Assembly: GCF_000308835.1 (NCBI RefSeq)
Contig: NZ_BAGN01000015.1
Location: 50,442 to 114,441, forward strand
Length of the DNA stretch: 64,000 nucleotides
DNA from: Nocardia vinacea NBRC 16497
GTDB lineage: Bacteria > Actinomycetota > Actinomycetes > Mycobacteriales > Mycobacteriaceae
Direction of reading: 5' to 3'
Shown: piece after piece, positions 9,041 to 17,243 of the stretch
Position numbering within the stretch: the first letter of the stretch is position 1
Layout of the letters: each line of letters starts with the position of its first letter
Position numbers and translations under genes: made by a program
Notes under the pieces: generated by a model
What the model saw: the letters and a program-made list of their open reading frames with translations, nothing else
Told to the model about the DNA's origin: nothing
The model's database searches: none

Positions 9041-9587
9041 GGGCAACCAGGATTCTGCCAGGTCTCGGACGGTCCGCACCGACACCGCCGGCGGGCACGG
9101 CCAAGACCCGCAGGAGCACCGGAACTGCGGCACAAGATGTCCCCTCGTACACCCCAGCCAACCATCGGACCTGTTCGGCACCAGCCACAGCGACATCGAA
9201 GATGCGACCAACAGATGCATCTTGGGCCATCGCGCTGTCATATCGAGGGACGCAGGGCGGCCACAGCGGAGCAGGTTCACGCATCCGCGATCGATCGCCG
9301 TCCCTGTCCCCCGCCGAGTATCCCTGAATCAGCTCCAAGTAGAGGCTCGTCGAACGGGAAGGCCCTCGAGACAGCGCAACTGTCCGGACCGGACAGCGAA
9401 TTCAGGGTGATGACGTCGGATGATGGAAACAGCGTCGCGCCTAAGGTGCGGGTGGATGACTTTTAATGGGTAGGGTGAATGACGTTGATCAAATCAGATA
9501 AGCACCTACAAATATCTGAATGCTGTCTGCGTGCCGACTCAGTGTCGGATATATCCACTCTGCTCGAGATCGGGGGCCAATACAAAT
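9041..9587. other. Leader region of the 9.6-kb operon
   Basis: About 550 bases without a supportable gene. The left half may be worn-out esterase sequence. Base composition becomes AT-richer after ~9440. The palindrome at 9382-9394 is the main recognisable element. I could not assign a convincing -35/-10 pair or a strong Shine-Dalgarno; ggggg lies 14 bases before ATG 9588. Confidence 0.5.
9382..9394 (+). promoter_or_regulatory. Shared 13-bp odd palindrome, site B
   Basis: GTCCGGACCGGAC followed by agcGAATTC, 194 bases before the first gene of the operon. It is the same core and orientation relative to the downstream gene as sites A and C. Confidence 0.55.
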
Positions 9588-10703
9588 ATGGTCGAGGTAA
9601 ATGTAAATTCCACGGATGACCGATGGTGGAAGCGCCTACCGGTCTCGATAAATTGCGCCTACGGGGATCCGCTGATTCGTCAGCAAGAGCAGGACACTGC
9701 AGAAAAACTGCTTAGACTTCAGGCGGAGGATCATCTGGCACCCTACGGGTTCTGCACAAAAGGACTTCTGTCCAAGCAGGGAGAAAGTCTGCTGTCCCAG
9801 ATACGTAGAACACCTAACCTTACGTTCAGATACTCGTTAACCGGTCTGGACGAAGGAAAGTACGACTGGGATTCCAGGATCGACACCATACAGCGGCTAC
9901 ACGCAATCTTTCCGAACCGAATCATAATCAGTGTCCGCCCTATTATTCCCGGACGAAACGATGACGAGGCCACGCTCGCACGCATACTCGACGTTGCCGC
10001 CGAAACCAGCGGCATTGCGATTATCGGCGGAATCCACGACAAGAATAAGCACAAGCAGCTTGCGCAGCGGGTCGATTCCTTCATGCGGCAATACTCCGAA
10101 TCCATAGGTGTCAAGTATTTCTACAAGAGCAGCTGCTCCAGTGCGTACTTGACCGGCAGCCCATGCTGGATGCACGTCGACCGACGCGCACCAATAAACC
10201 TGCACAGGCTGACGGAAATCGGCATCGATTTCGAACTGGTCCAGGACGGCGAAGGATGCACGCGAATACAGATAGCGCGCGGCACGACCGGAGATATAAA
10301 TTTCATCCGTTCGATCACCGCGTCGCGTCCAATTATCACCGACCTGATCAGTAATTTCAACGTTATCAGCGGCAGTCCGCGCGATCTCGACATTGAGCAC
10401 ACATCCAGCTGGTATGTCTGGGCGCGTAATCTCCCGCAATGCCTGGGATGCGATTACTGCATAATCGACGATATCTCCTATCTCCAGCGCAACCGTAAGA
10501 ATCTCGGAGCCGATCCTTCCGAAATTCTTGCAGCGCTCGACTATGGGACAGTTAGCGTCCATCAATACAAAGGCGGATCGTACGAGGCTATGCCGGCCCG
10601 GTCCGAGCTAGGCATACAGTACGAGGATATTCGAATCGCACGAGAATGTCGGACCGAGTACTACCGGCAGCAATCCGAAACCGTATCGCATACTTCGGCC
10701 TGA
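9588..10703 (+). CDS. Radical-SAM-like barrel protein lacking the usual N-terminal cluster motif
   Basis: A 371-residue protein; a GTG start at 9531 would add 19 residues. The N-terminal two thirds follow the radical SAM partial-barrel pattern: YGDPLIRQQEQDT, GFCTKGLLS, FRYSLTGLDEGKYDWDSRIDTI and a VRPIIPGRNDDEATL block, similar in layout to SPL-like and 'DNA photolyase-like' radical SAM proteins. The cluster motif CX3CX2C expected before GDP is absent in this frame. Instead CLGCDYC (CX2CX2C) lies near residue 295. It could bind a cluster there, or be a catalytically dead relative. It is the first gene of the AT-rich operon. Confidence 0.6.
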   Translation: MVEVNVNSTDDRWWKRLPVSINCAYGDPLIRQQEQDTAEKLLRLQAEDHLAPYGFCTKGLLSKQGESLLSQIRRTPNLTFRYSLTGLDEGKYDWDSRIDTIQRLHAIFPNRIIISVRPIIPGRNDDEATLARILDVAAETSGIAIIGGIHDKNKHKQLAQRVDSFMRQYSESIGVKYFYKSSCSSAYLTGSPCWMHVDRRAPINLHRLTEIGIDFELVQDGEGCTRIQIARGTTGDINFIRSITASRPIITDLISNFNVISGSPRDLDIEHTSSWYVWARNLPQCLGCDYCIIDDISYLQRNRKNLGADPSEILAALDYGTVSVHQYKGGSYEAMPARSELGIQYEDIRIARECRTEYYRQQSETVSHTSA

Positions 10704-10744
10704 TCGGCCGAGGAAAATTCACCGCAATAAGAAGGGAGGGTGTC

Positions 10745-10843
10745 ATGGCAGGGCCAATCTCGACGAGCGTCGGACCGGTTATCGTTTCGAACGGACGGAT
10801 CCAGCGAATGCGGAAGCTTGTTGCTAAGCTGATCCGCGGGTAA
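10745..10843 (+). CDS. 32-residue peptide, candidate precursor peptide
   Basis: A short gene with a strong Shine-Dalgarno (gaagggaggg, 3-4 bases before ATG 10745). It lies 41 bases after the radical-SAM-like gene and just before a perfect hairpin. The N-terminal half is MAGPISTSVGPVIVSNG, rich in Ser, Thr, Gly and Val. The C-terminal half, RIQRMRKLVAKLIRG, is strongly basic and amphipathic. The position between modification-type enzymes and an exporter, plus a hairpin that could hold back downstream transcription, fits a RiPP precursor. No family was recognised. It could instead be a small toxin, or the end of a longer frame starting at 10646. Confidence 0.6.
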   Translation: MAGPISTSVGPVIVSNGRIQRMRKLVAKLIRG

Positions 10844-10851
10844 TTAGTGAG

Positions 10852-10891
10852 CTTTGTGTGTGCGGCGGCACCGGCCGCCGCACACACAAAG
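10852..10891 (+). terminator. Perfect 18-bp hairpin after the peptide gene
   Basis: CTTTGTGTGTGCGGCGGC pairs base for base with its inverse at 10874-10891 across the loop ACCG. No T-tract follows (aatgattt). It may be a partial terminator or a 3' stabiliser that raises the level of the short transcript relative to the downstream genes. It begins eight bases after the peptide stop and ends ten bases before the AGGAG of the next gene. Confidence 0.85.
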
Positions 10892-10913
10892 AATGATTTG
10901 AGGAGTGCCACGG

Positions 10914-11585
10914 TTGACTGCTATCACCTCGGCTGTCATGCGCAAGACCATGCGGCTGGTCAACAATGCACCCATTGTGTCGATCTCGGGCATTGACGGA
11001 TCGGGCAAATCAGGGCTTATCGAGGCATTGGTAAGAAAGTTTCGGGAAGCCGGGATCAACGCCGCGAGTATGCGCTTCGATCTGGAGGACATTGTGTCAG
11101 GCTACTCTCTGCCCGACTATATATACTCGCTACATACCAGCGCAGACGAGTACCTCTCTGAGGAAATTATCGCCGATTGTATCGCATTCGAATACATGCG
11201 GTTCTATATGAAGGCGGTCGCGGCGCGTGAGCCGGACCTGGATTTGCTGATACTGGACCGATATCTTTGGGACTATCTTCTTACCAATGACATCGCATTC
11301 AATGCACTCACAGATACACAACGTGCGCTGATGAAGGTTCTTCCGATGCCGGCGGTCAGTATTTTTCTCGACTGCGATGTCGAGATCACATTGGCGAGAA
11401 TCATGAATCGGGCGCGGGTCCGGACGAAGCTTGAGCGGGAAGACATACTGAAGGTAAAGCGGCAGAGATATGTCCAGCTCGGAGCCGAACTGGGTGGAGT
11501 CGTCATCGATGCTGCACAGTCGCCGGAGCAAGTACTGAAAGACGCGATGGCGGCGGTCCTTCCCCACGTCGTAACGCCCAGGTGA
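10914..11585 (+). CDS. Thymidylate-kinase-like P-loop kinase
   Basis: A 223-residue protein in the dTMP kinase superfamily. It has VSISGIDGSGKSGLIEAL (P-loop) near residue 25, LLILDRYLWDYLL (the DRY-type substrate-binding segment) near residue 118 and a C-terminal LID-like Arg region (RIMNRARVRTKLERED). I choose TTG 10914 because AGGAG lies eight bases upstream; GTG 10905 overlaps that Shine-Dalgarno. This is not the housekeeping tmk in appearance: the substrate pocket differs and the context is a biosynthetic operon. It may phosphorylate a small molecule, nucleotide or peptide intermediate. Confidence 0.7.
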   Translation: MTAITSAVMRKTMRLVNNAPIVSISGIDGSGKSGLIEALVRKFREAGINAASMRFDLEDIVSGYSLPDYIYSLHTSADEYLSEEIIADCIAFEYMRFYMKAVAAREPDLDLLILDRYLWDYLLTNDIAFNALTDTQRALMKVLPMPAVSIFLDCDVEITLARIMNRARVRTKLEREDILKVKRQRYVQLGAELGGVVIDAAQSPEQVLKDAMAAVLPHVVTPR

Positions 11586-12835
11586 ATAAAATGAATGAGC
11601 GCATCCGCCGTCCGCACGCGACGGGCCGCCTGCGGTTCTTCCTCGCGGCAATGTTTGTTTCGAGTTTCGGCACGTATCTAATGCCCAACATCATTGCATA
11701 CACGATGTTGGAATCCAGCGGAAGCAATCAACGGTGGTTCGCCACGATCTTTCTTATTGGTCAGGTACTTCCATTCCTTGTAACACTGTCTCTTGCGAGC
11801 GTGGTCGACCGCGCTGGCCTCTATTCTAAACTCCTCGCGACGCAATCCGTTCTAGCCCTCTCATGCTTTACCTATGCGGCATTCTCGCACCTGTATCAGT
11901 CGCGGATCATGTTGATAATCGGACTGCAGGCTATTCTTACTGCGCTGGCTGCGATATCAACGCCTGCCGTGACCCGCAGTCTCACCATAATAGCCGCCGA
12001 CGACCAGTGGCTGGAGGAAGCGGCGAGGAAAACCACGCTGTATCGAAGTGTTTCTCAACTCCTGGGGCAAGGGCTCAGCGGAGTTCTTATGGCCGCCGTT
12101 GGTGCAGGAATTCTGGTAGCCATAAATGGAGCCAGTTTTCTGGCGATGTTGATGGCAGTATTTTTGAATCGTCATAGCTATCAGGAGGTCGATCGGCGGG
12201 AGGATATCGCCAGCCGAAGACCGGCGATAGGAGGGGTTCTAGGGCCCCTACATGGCCGGCCGAGCTATCAGCTCAGTATTCTCTATCAACTTCTCACGAA
12301 CATCGTGGTGGTTCACCCGTATCTAATCTTCACCCCTGTGATCCTCAGTCAGCGGTTGGGTGTTTCGGATGCTGCCGTACGTTGGGGGGTGCAGGGCGCA
12401 GCTTTCGCGTTCGGTGCGATCGTCGGAGCAGTCATCACGAAACGGATCAAGTTCCGCCAGAGACTGTCTCTCTCTGTCGGGTCGGGATTTCTGGAGATTC
12501 CTATAATGGCGATCCTCGCTTTAGCTCCGACATCGGTGCTACTGATACCGGTGGCAACGATCAGCGGTTTTCAGAGTGCGGTCAGCCGTATCCTATTCTC
12601 GCAGCAGATGTTCAAAGACTTCCCAAAGAATGAGATAGGCCGCATGGCATCGTTGGGAAGTCTTACCTGGATAGCCTCTTCAGCGATCGTCTCTTTGGCC
12701 AGCATGGCAATAGGTTCGAATCATTCGACCACCTTGTTCGCCACGTTGTCCGTAGTGAATGTTCTCATTACCGCCGCGTTTCTGGCTGCCGTAATACGAA
12801 GTGAGAAAAACAATGAGGAATTTGCAACAATATGA
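11582..12835 (+). CDS. MFS transporter
   Basis: Membrane protein of 417 residues with about 12 hydrophobic segments, in the MFS class seen in enterobactin/macrolide-type exporters (FFLAAMFVSSFGTYLMPNII at the N-terminus, LASVVDRAGLYSKLL after helix 2). The start GTG 11582 overlaps the kinase stop (GTGA); ATG 11591 is an alternative. The place in the operon suggests export of, or immunity to, the product made by the neighbours. Confidence 0.8.
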   Translation: MNKMNERIRRPHATGRLRFFLAAMFVSSFGTYLMPNIIAYTMLESSGSNQRWFATIFLIGQVLPFLVTLSLASVVDRAGLYSKLLATQSVLALSCFTYAAFSHLYQSRIMLIIGLQAILTALAAISTPAVTRSLTIIAADDQWLEEAARKTTLYRSVSQLLGQGLSGVLMAAVGAGILVAINGASFLAMLMAVFLNRHSYQEVDRREDIASRRPAIGGVLGPLHGRPSYQLSILYQLLTNIVVVHPYLIFTPVILSQRLGVSDAAVRWGVQGAAFAFGAIVGAVITKRIKFRQRLSLSVGSGFLEIPIMAILALAPTSVLLIPVATISGFQSAVSRILFSQQMFKDFPKNEIGRMASLGSLTWIASSAIVSLASMAIGSNHSTTLFATLSVVNVLITAAFLAAVIRSEKNNEEFATI

Positions 12836-14030
12836 CACGGATCTCGAGTCGGTGGCCGTCAGTTGCGCTAACGAGTTTGATCTCGTCAAGGCTAGGAAGC
12901 TAGGTGTCCAGACAATTCTCGTGGCGGGACACGTGAATGTTGGCATTGAACATACCCACCTCGTCGACTTTCTGGAAGTTTCAAACGAGTTTCCTTCGGA
13001 CCATTTCACAACCGAATGCCTACTGTCCGGGGCGCGGGCCGTACGCTCGGCCACGGGCAGTATGACTGTCCGGCCCGGGAGTTGCTACGTCATTCATCCG
13101 AACGGTCTGGTGGAACCGTTCAGCGGATCTGAGCCAGCTCTCATGGGGTTCCAATCCAGCGCGCACGCGATACACAGCGCAACCCAGGGAATGACGGTGT
13201 CGGCAATGCTCGCCATGGACCGATTTCATGGATTCGACAGACGAGCTCTCCTCCATTCCGATTATATTGGGCTGGGTCCTGTTCGAATGGAAAGACTGCT
13301 GACGTCGACTGACAGATCCTACGCGCTGCGGCAGCTCGGCCGAGGTCTACCACGCGAGTCCGTGCGGTCGATCACCGGAGCCGTTCAGAATGCGCTCATT
13401 CCGGCCCTCGAGCTCGCAGAGGCGGAGCACCTGCCGCTGTACATCAGGCTTCCACTCTACCGATGGGAGGAGGAGCGCGCTGTCCTCGACGGCCGGGAGG
13501 GCGCAGCGCCGAGTCCGGACGTGCTGAGCAAGTTCTATGAAATTCACATTCGGGGTCTGATCTCGGCGGTGCGCAGGTACCCCGGTACGGACTTGACTCT
13601 CGTCGTCCCTATGTATCAGGACGAGTCCCAGGTGATATCGGCCATGGAAATCGCAAATGAGATCGGCAGTCTGAACTGTGGTCGCCCGGGCGTGGGAATT
13701 GTCGTCGAGACACCCTTCTCATCCATTTCTTTCGGTGACACGTCCCCGCGTCCATCTACTATCTGCGTTGGGACCAATGATCTCGCATGTGCGTTCACTG
13801 GGAGGACTCGCAAAGAACTCAACATGCTGAGCGGGTCGGAGACGGATTTGCTTATCGACCGATTGACGGACTACCTGCATACTGAGCTGGATTCGTTACT
13901 TCACCGCTTCGAAGATCGCCCCAAGACGGTCTTTTGCGGAGCATTCGGGGCTGTACTGAGCAACCGGCTCATGGCAAGAGGCGTAGTCGTAGACGCTGTG
14001 TCGATCCGACCGAAGAACGGTTTGAGATGA
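12813..14030 (+). CDS. PEP-utilising-enzyme-type TIM-barrel protein (PtsI/PpsA C-terminal-like)
   Basis: A 405-residue protein. The C-terminal part matches the PEP-binding barrel of enzyme I and PEP synthase: YIGLGPVRMERLL (compare GIGLxRTE), GVGIVVETPFSSISFGD, then ICVGTNDLACAF and FCGAFGAVLSNRLMARG at the place of the SIGTND and catalytic CG boxes. N-terminal residues 1-110 do not show a clear swivelling phosphohistidine domain (the TxH motif is not convincing) and no ATP-grasp domain is present. It may use or make a PEP-like substrate or be recruited for new chemistry. It overlaps the transporter by 23 bases; GTG 12801 is an alternative start. Confidence 0.65.
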   Translation: MRNLQQYDTDLESVAVSCANEFDLVKARKLGVQTILVAGHVNVGIEHTHLVDFLEVSNEFPSDHFTTECLLSGARAVRSATGSMTVRPGSCYVIHPNGLVEPFSGSEPALMGFQSSAHAIHSATQGMTVSAMLAMDRFHGFDRRALLHSDYIGLGPVRMERLLTSTDRSYALRQLGRGLPRESVRSITGAVQNALIPALELAEAEHLPLYIRLPLYRWEEERAVLDGREGAAPSPDVLSKFYEIHIRGLISAVRRYPGTDLTLVVPMYQDESQVISAMEIANEIGSLNCGRPGVGIVVETPFSSISFGDTSPRPSTICVGTNDLACAFTGRTRKELNMLSGSETDLLIDRLTDYLHTELDSLLHRFEDRPKTVFCGAFGAVLSNRLMARGVVVDAVSIRPKNGLR

Positions 14031-15211
14031 GATCACTGTCGGCGGCCGGCGCGTGGAGTATCTTCCCGGTTCGATCGACGGGAAGTCTGCTGTTTCGCAG
14101 GCTGCCGCGTGAATATCAGAGGTTCCTGTTCTGGTCAGCTTGCGGCGATTATGCCTCGGCAGATCGCGCTCTAGAGGGAAGTAACGAATGCGTCGGGCTC
14201 GACCACCTACTGCTCGTGGCGTATCACAACAGTGTGCTGCCGGCCGTTGCAGCAACGATCGGAAATAGATGTGACGGACTGATATCTATTGCGGCGCAGG
14301 CGTCCGCGGAGCGATTGGCGCTGAGACAAAAGTATGTGCGAGATGTCGAGGACAGCATCGCCGGCGCACTTGACGCGGATGATGTGATATATCGCATTAT
14401 CAAGGGGGGAAGGCTCGCTCGATATTACCCGGATGCGGCTTTGCGATCCTATCGTGACATTGATATCCACATTCAGCGGCCGGACGGTCTTCGGGCAGCG
14501 GTAGCAGAGTTGGGAAAGCTGAACGCCAAGATTTATCGCGCGCCCTGTTCGCTTGACGAATGGAATATGAAGGGCTTTGTATTCAAGTGTGCTGTGCCGG
14601 TCTCGGCAAATGAGACTGTAATTGTCGAACTACATGTCGGTTCTGTACATCTGGGCTATGCCGGTGGTTGCTTGGCCAATCTCGATGAATCGGTCGAGCC
14701 GGGATCATCCGCATATGACCTGCTGATTCAATCGTGTGAATGGAAGAGTCGTTATGGATGGTACCAGCTTCGCGATTACACGGACTTCCATTTCTTGACC
14801 GGGGGCACCGGCGAGCTGCAGTCGTCCGTTCTGTCACAGGCACGCTCATCCGAGCTCATCATGTCCCTTTTGACTGTTGCCGCTGGTCATAGTTCGATGG
14901 TCGATGCTGCGATGGACCTACATCTGCTCGGGCGACGTGAGGCACTCGTAGGTCTTTTCCCGGAGATATACCGGTGTTCCCGTCGTGCTCTCCTGCCGAT
15001 ACACGGCATACAGTCAATATTTGGCATGGGTCCGTCGGCGCAGGCGGGTGTAACGACCTGGCTGGAGGGAGAATTGGACGCCGACGCCGTATCCAGTGCC
15101 GTCGAATGGGTGAGACGGAGCAATGGCGATATCGGCTTAACCTCACCGATGGGCACCATATTCCCGCCACAACAGGCAGTGTCAGAGTTTTTGGCGGCTA
15201 GCAATGAATAG
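14027..15211 (+). CDS. Nucleotidyltransferase-fold protein (NTP_transf_5-like)
   Basis: A 394-residue protein whose middle carries IIKGGRLARYYPDAALRSYRDIDIHI, the KG...YxxPxxRxxxDxD signature of the uncharacterised nucleotidyltransferase family PF14907-type. The paired Asp residues of RDIDIHI would be metal ligands. Family members are frequent companions in peptide natural-product clusters, including some lasso peptide clusters, where they are thought to modify or protect the product. The start ATG overlaps the previous stop (ATGA), implying translational coupling. Confidence 0.72.
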   Translation: MRSLSAAGAWSIFPVRSTGSLLFRRLPREYQRFLFWSACGDYASADRALEGSNECVGLDHLLLVAYHNSVLPAVAATIGNRCDGLISIAAQASAERLALRQKYVRDVEDSIAGALDADDVIYRIIKGGRLARYYPDAALRSYRDIDIHIQRPDGLRAAVAELGKLNAKIYRAPCSLDEWNMKGFVFKCAVPVSANETVIVELHVGSVHLGYAGGCLANLDESVEPGSSAYDLLIQSCEWKSRYGWYQLRDYTDFHFLTGGTGELQSSVLSQARSSELIMSLLTVAAGHSSMVDAAMDLHLLGRREALVGLFPEIYRCSRRALLPIHGIQSIFGMGPSAQAGVTTWLEGELDADAVSSAVEWVRRSNGDIGLTSPMGTIFPPQQAVSEFLAASNE

Positions 15212-16088
15212 CTTCGAATATGACCCGAAATCGACCGACTACACCGCAACTCGGCATATCCCAGATGAGGTCAGTGCAGGTGTAGCGTCTACAATACTGG
15301 ATGAATGTCCGGGGGCAATCCTCGATCTGGGATGCGGTAACGGTCGCTTTCTATCTCGTTTCGAACTATCAGGCAGAGCAATTGGACTGGATCTGTCGAC
15401 GGCGATGATACGGGAGTATCGTGGCAAGAACAGAAGCGGTTGCCCAGTACCTACGGTGCGCGGTGATGTCGCACAGCTGCCGTTCATTACCGACTCGTTC
15501 GGCGCTGTTCTCGTCGTTTCCGTGTTTCAGCTTCTGTCCAGCAGTGCCTTCGAGGCTTGCCTAGAGGAGATCGACCGCGTGCTTGTGATCGGCGGAAGGC
15601 TGTATTATGGCTGCACACTTTACGAAGGTATGGATAGTCATCTGTTCGAGTATGTTCGGTTTGCGTTACCGCGGTCATTGAACCGGTCGGTGGAGCGCTC
15701 CGAGGAGCGAATCGGATTCGATAGCATACCGTCGGGGATACTTCAGCGATTCAGTCTTGAAATGACCACATGTGTCGGCAGCTGGATGTATACGGCTCGA
15801 ATCGCCGATGTTATAGCTGACGTGTGCGCGAGGAAGTTCTCCGAATCGTTCGATTGGTCGACCGACACGATCGAGATGTACCGAGAGACGGTATCGGCCT
15901 TCGTCGGTCGTTCGGGGCATAGAACCAGCGACGAGATATGCGTACGCAAGGTGTTCAACCTTACCCGATACTGTGGCGAAAGTGGTGGGCGATCGGCGAT
16001 GCCCGGCGACCAGCCACCGTGCGGTGCTGCGGATCCGCTCGAGAACCAATGGAGTCGTCGTGGCACTTCACTCTCATTTTGTATTTGA
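15204..16088 (+). CDS. Class I SAM-dependent methyltransferase
   Basis: A 294-residue protein with AILDLGCGNGRFLSRF (SAM-binding motif I) near residue 38, GLDLSTAMI (motif II acidic residue), VRGDVAQLPF and VLVVSVFQLLSS (motif IV region), as in small-molecule methyltransferases. It overlaps the nucleotidyltransferase-like gene by eight bases. The last ~45 residues (after VRKVFNLTRY) have no family character and overlap the next gene, so the stop may have been extended by a frameshift. The substrate is unknown. Confidence 0.8.
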   Translation: MNSFEYDPKSTDYTATRHIPDEVSAGVASTILDECPGAILDLGCGNGRFLSRFELSGRAIGLDLSTAMIREYRGKNRSGCPVPTVRGDVAQLPFITDSFGAVLVVSVFQLLSSSAFEACLEEIDRVLVIGGRLYYGCTLYEGMDSHLFEYVRFALPRSLNRSVERSEERIGFDSIPSGILQRFSLEMTTCVGSWMYTARIADVIADVCARKFSESFDWSTDTIEMYRETVSAFVGRSGHRTSDEICVRKVFNLTRYCGESGGRSAMPGDQPPCGAADPLENQWSRRGTSLSFCI

Positions 16089-16488
16089 ACAGTCGCGGGT
16101 GGATAGTCTCCAAGACGGTGGCATGACTTACCGCCTGGTGCGGGCACTGGGGTCGACTGATACAAGTGGTCCGTTGGATCAGCCTGGACGGTTGTGTCAG
16201 TGTGTCGAATTGCTGGCGGATGTGGCAGGGGCCCACTTTGCGGTGTCGGTTTCCGCGTGCCACCGTGGGTTTCAATGGGTGCTGGGACGTTTGGCCGAGG
16301 GGCTGATCGACGGCCCTGCCGAAAAGCTCGTCATCGATACGCCGACAGCGGATGGCTGCAGATGCCTTACGGAAATCAGTCGTGAATATCTTACCCATGA
16401 GATTCTATCGGAACAGGTGGTCAGCAGCTTGTTGTATACGCCCGTCCGTGGCCTGTCGCATAATTATTGGTTTGCCCACCTGATTTGA
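16060..16488 (+). CDS. Hypothetical protein of the 9.6-kb operon
   Basis: A 142-residue protein of no family I recognise. I choose GTG 16060 because GGAG lies five bases upstream; the frame is open from 15973. It is soluble and slightly Cys-rich (GRLCQCVELL, SVSACHRGF, ADGCRCLTE), with a C-terminal LSHNYWFAHLI. It overlaps the methyltransferase end by 29 bases and is nine bases before the next gene, so it belongs to the operon. It could be a small ligand-binding or accessory protein. Confidence 0.55.
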   Translation: MALHSHFVFEQSRVDSLQDGGMTYRLVRALGSTDTSGPLDQPGRLCQCVELLADVAGAHFAVSVSACHRGFQWVLGRLAEGLIDGPAEKLVIDTPTADGCRCLTEISREYLTHEILSEQVVSSLLYTPVRGLSHNYWFAHLI

Positions 16489-16497
16489 AAGCCGCCA

Positions 16498-17226
16498 ATG
16501 TTCGCATCATCCCTCGCTGCAGTTAGGTACATACGATCTGCGCTGGCCGCCGGAATCGAAGGCGAGACGTCGTCAGAGCCGTTTCTATCCGTAGGCAAAA
16601 TCCGCCGGAATCTGCGACTGGCCGTCGAGTTGCGCAGAATTCGCAATCGGTTCGGCAAGCTTGACTACGTCGGTTTATCTTCTCCATGGATTCGCGATGT
16701 CGAGCTCTTTGCCGATAATTTGCGGTCGGTGTTCGTGTATGAAATACATCTTCATTTTGTGCCGGTGATGGTGGCGAATCTCCACAGCGTGTTCGGGTGG
16801 CAAGATGTTCGCTATTCGATAAAAGATATCTGTGAGGACTTGCGAAGTGGCAATGTTCTCACCGCAGGGAGCTGTGACTTCAATTCTCCATGGATCATCA
16901 ACTTGGATTTCTGTGCTGATGTGCCTGCGGATCTTGTCGTTGATGTGGCGTTCAGCGTCCGTGAGCGCGTTGCACTGCAATCAGCACCAACGGCTGGGAT
17001 CGTGGCCATAACGTTCCGCTGTGCCGATCATGACTTTCCGGCGCACTTACTCCGGGACTTGATAGCGTGTTTATCTGGCGCAGGGGTAGACGTCGCTGCC
17101 GCAAAATCGAGTAGCTACCGCGGAAACCTGAGCGAGCTGATGGGGCACATATGGGTTCGCGTCGATGCAGCGGGGCTCGCGGCCCCGAGTTCAAGCAGAT
17201 GGCCTGGCATGAGCGGGCACCGCTGA
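16498..17226 (+). CDS. Hypothetical protein, last gene of the operon
   Basis: A 242-residue protein with no recognised domain. The sequence has a mixed alpha/beta pattern with HLHFVPVMVANLH, SPWIINLDFCADVPADLVVDVAFSV and IVAITFRCADHDFPAHLL. The SPWI motif occurs twice (residues ~62 and ~130), which could mean an internal repeat. It ends 17 bases before the convergent FkbM-like gene. Role unknown; membership in the operon is from spacing and strand. Confidence 0.55.
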   Translation: MFASSLAAVRYIRSALAAGIEGETSSEPFLSVGKIRRNLRLAVELRRIRNRFGKLDYVGLSSPWIRDVELFADNLRSVFVYEIHLHFVPVMVANLHSVFGWQDVRYSIKDICEDLRSGNVLTAGSCDFNSPWIINLDFCADVPADLVVDVAFSVRERVALQSAPTAGIVAITFRCADHDFPAHLLRDLIACLSGAGVDVAAAKSSSYRGNLSELMGHIWVRVDAAGLAAPSSSRWPGMSGHR

Positions 17227-17243
17227 GGGAGGTGCCCCACGCA

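Noticed and set aside
10646..10843. Longer 65-residue version of the peptide gene.
   Set aside because: The start at 10646 has no Shine-Dalgarno and lies inside the previous gene; the ATG at 10745 has a strong one.
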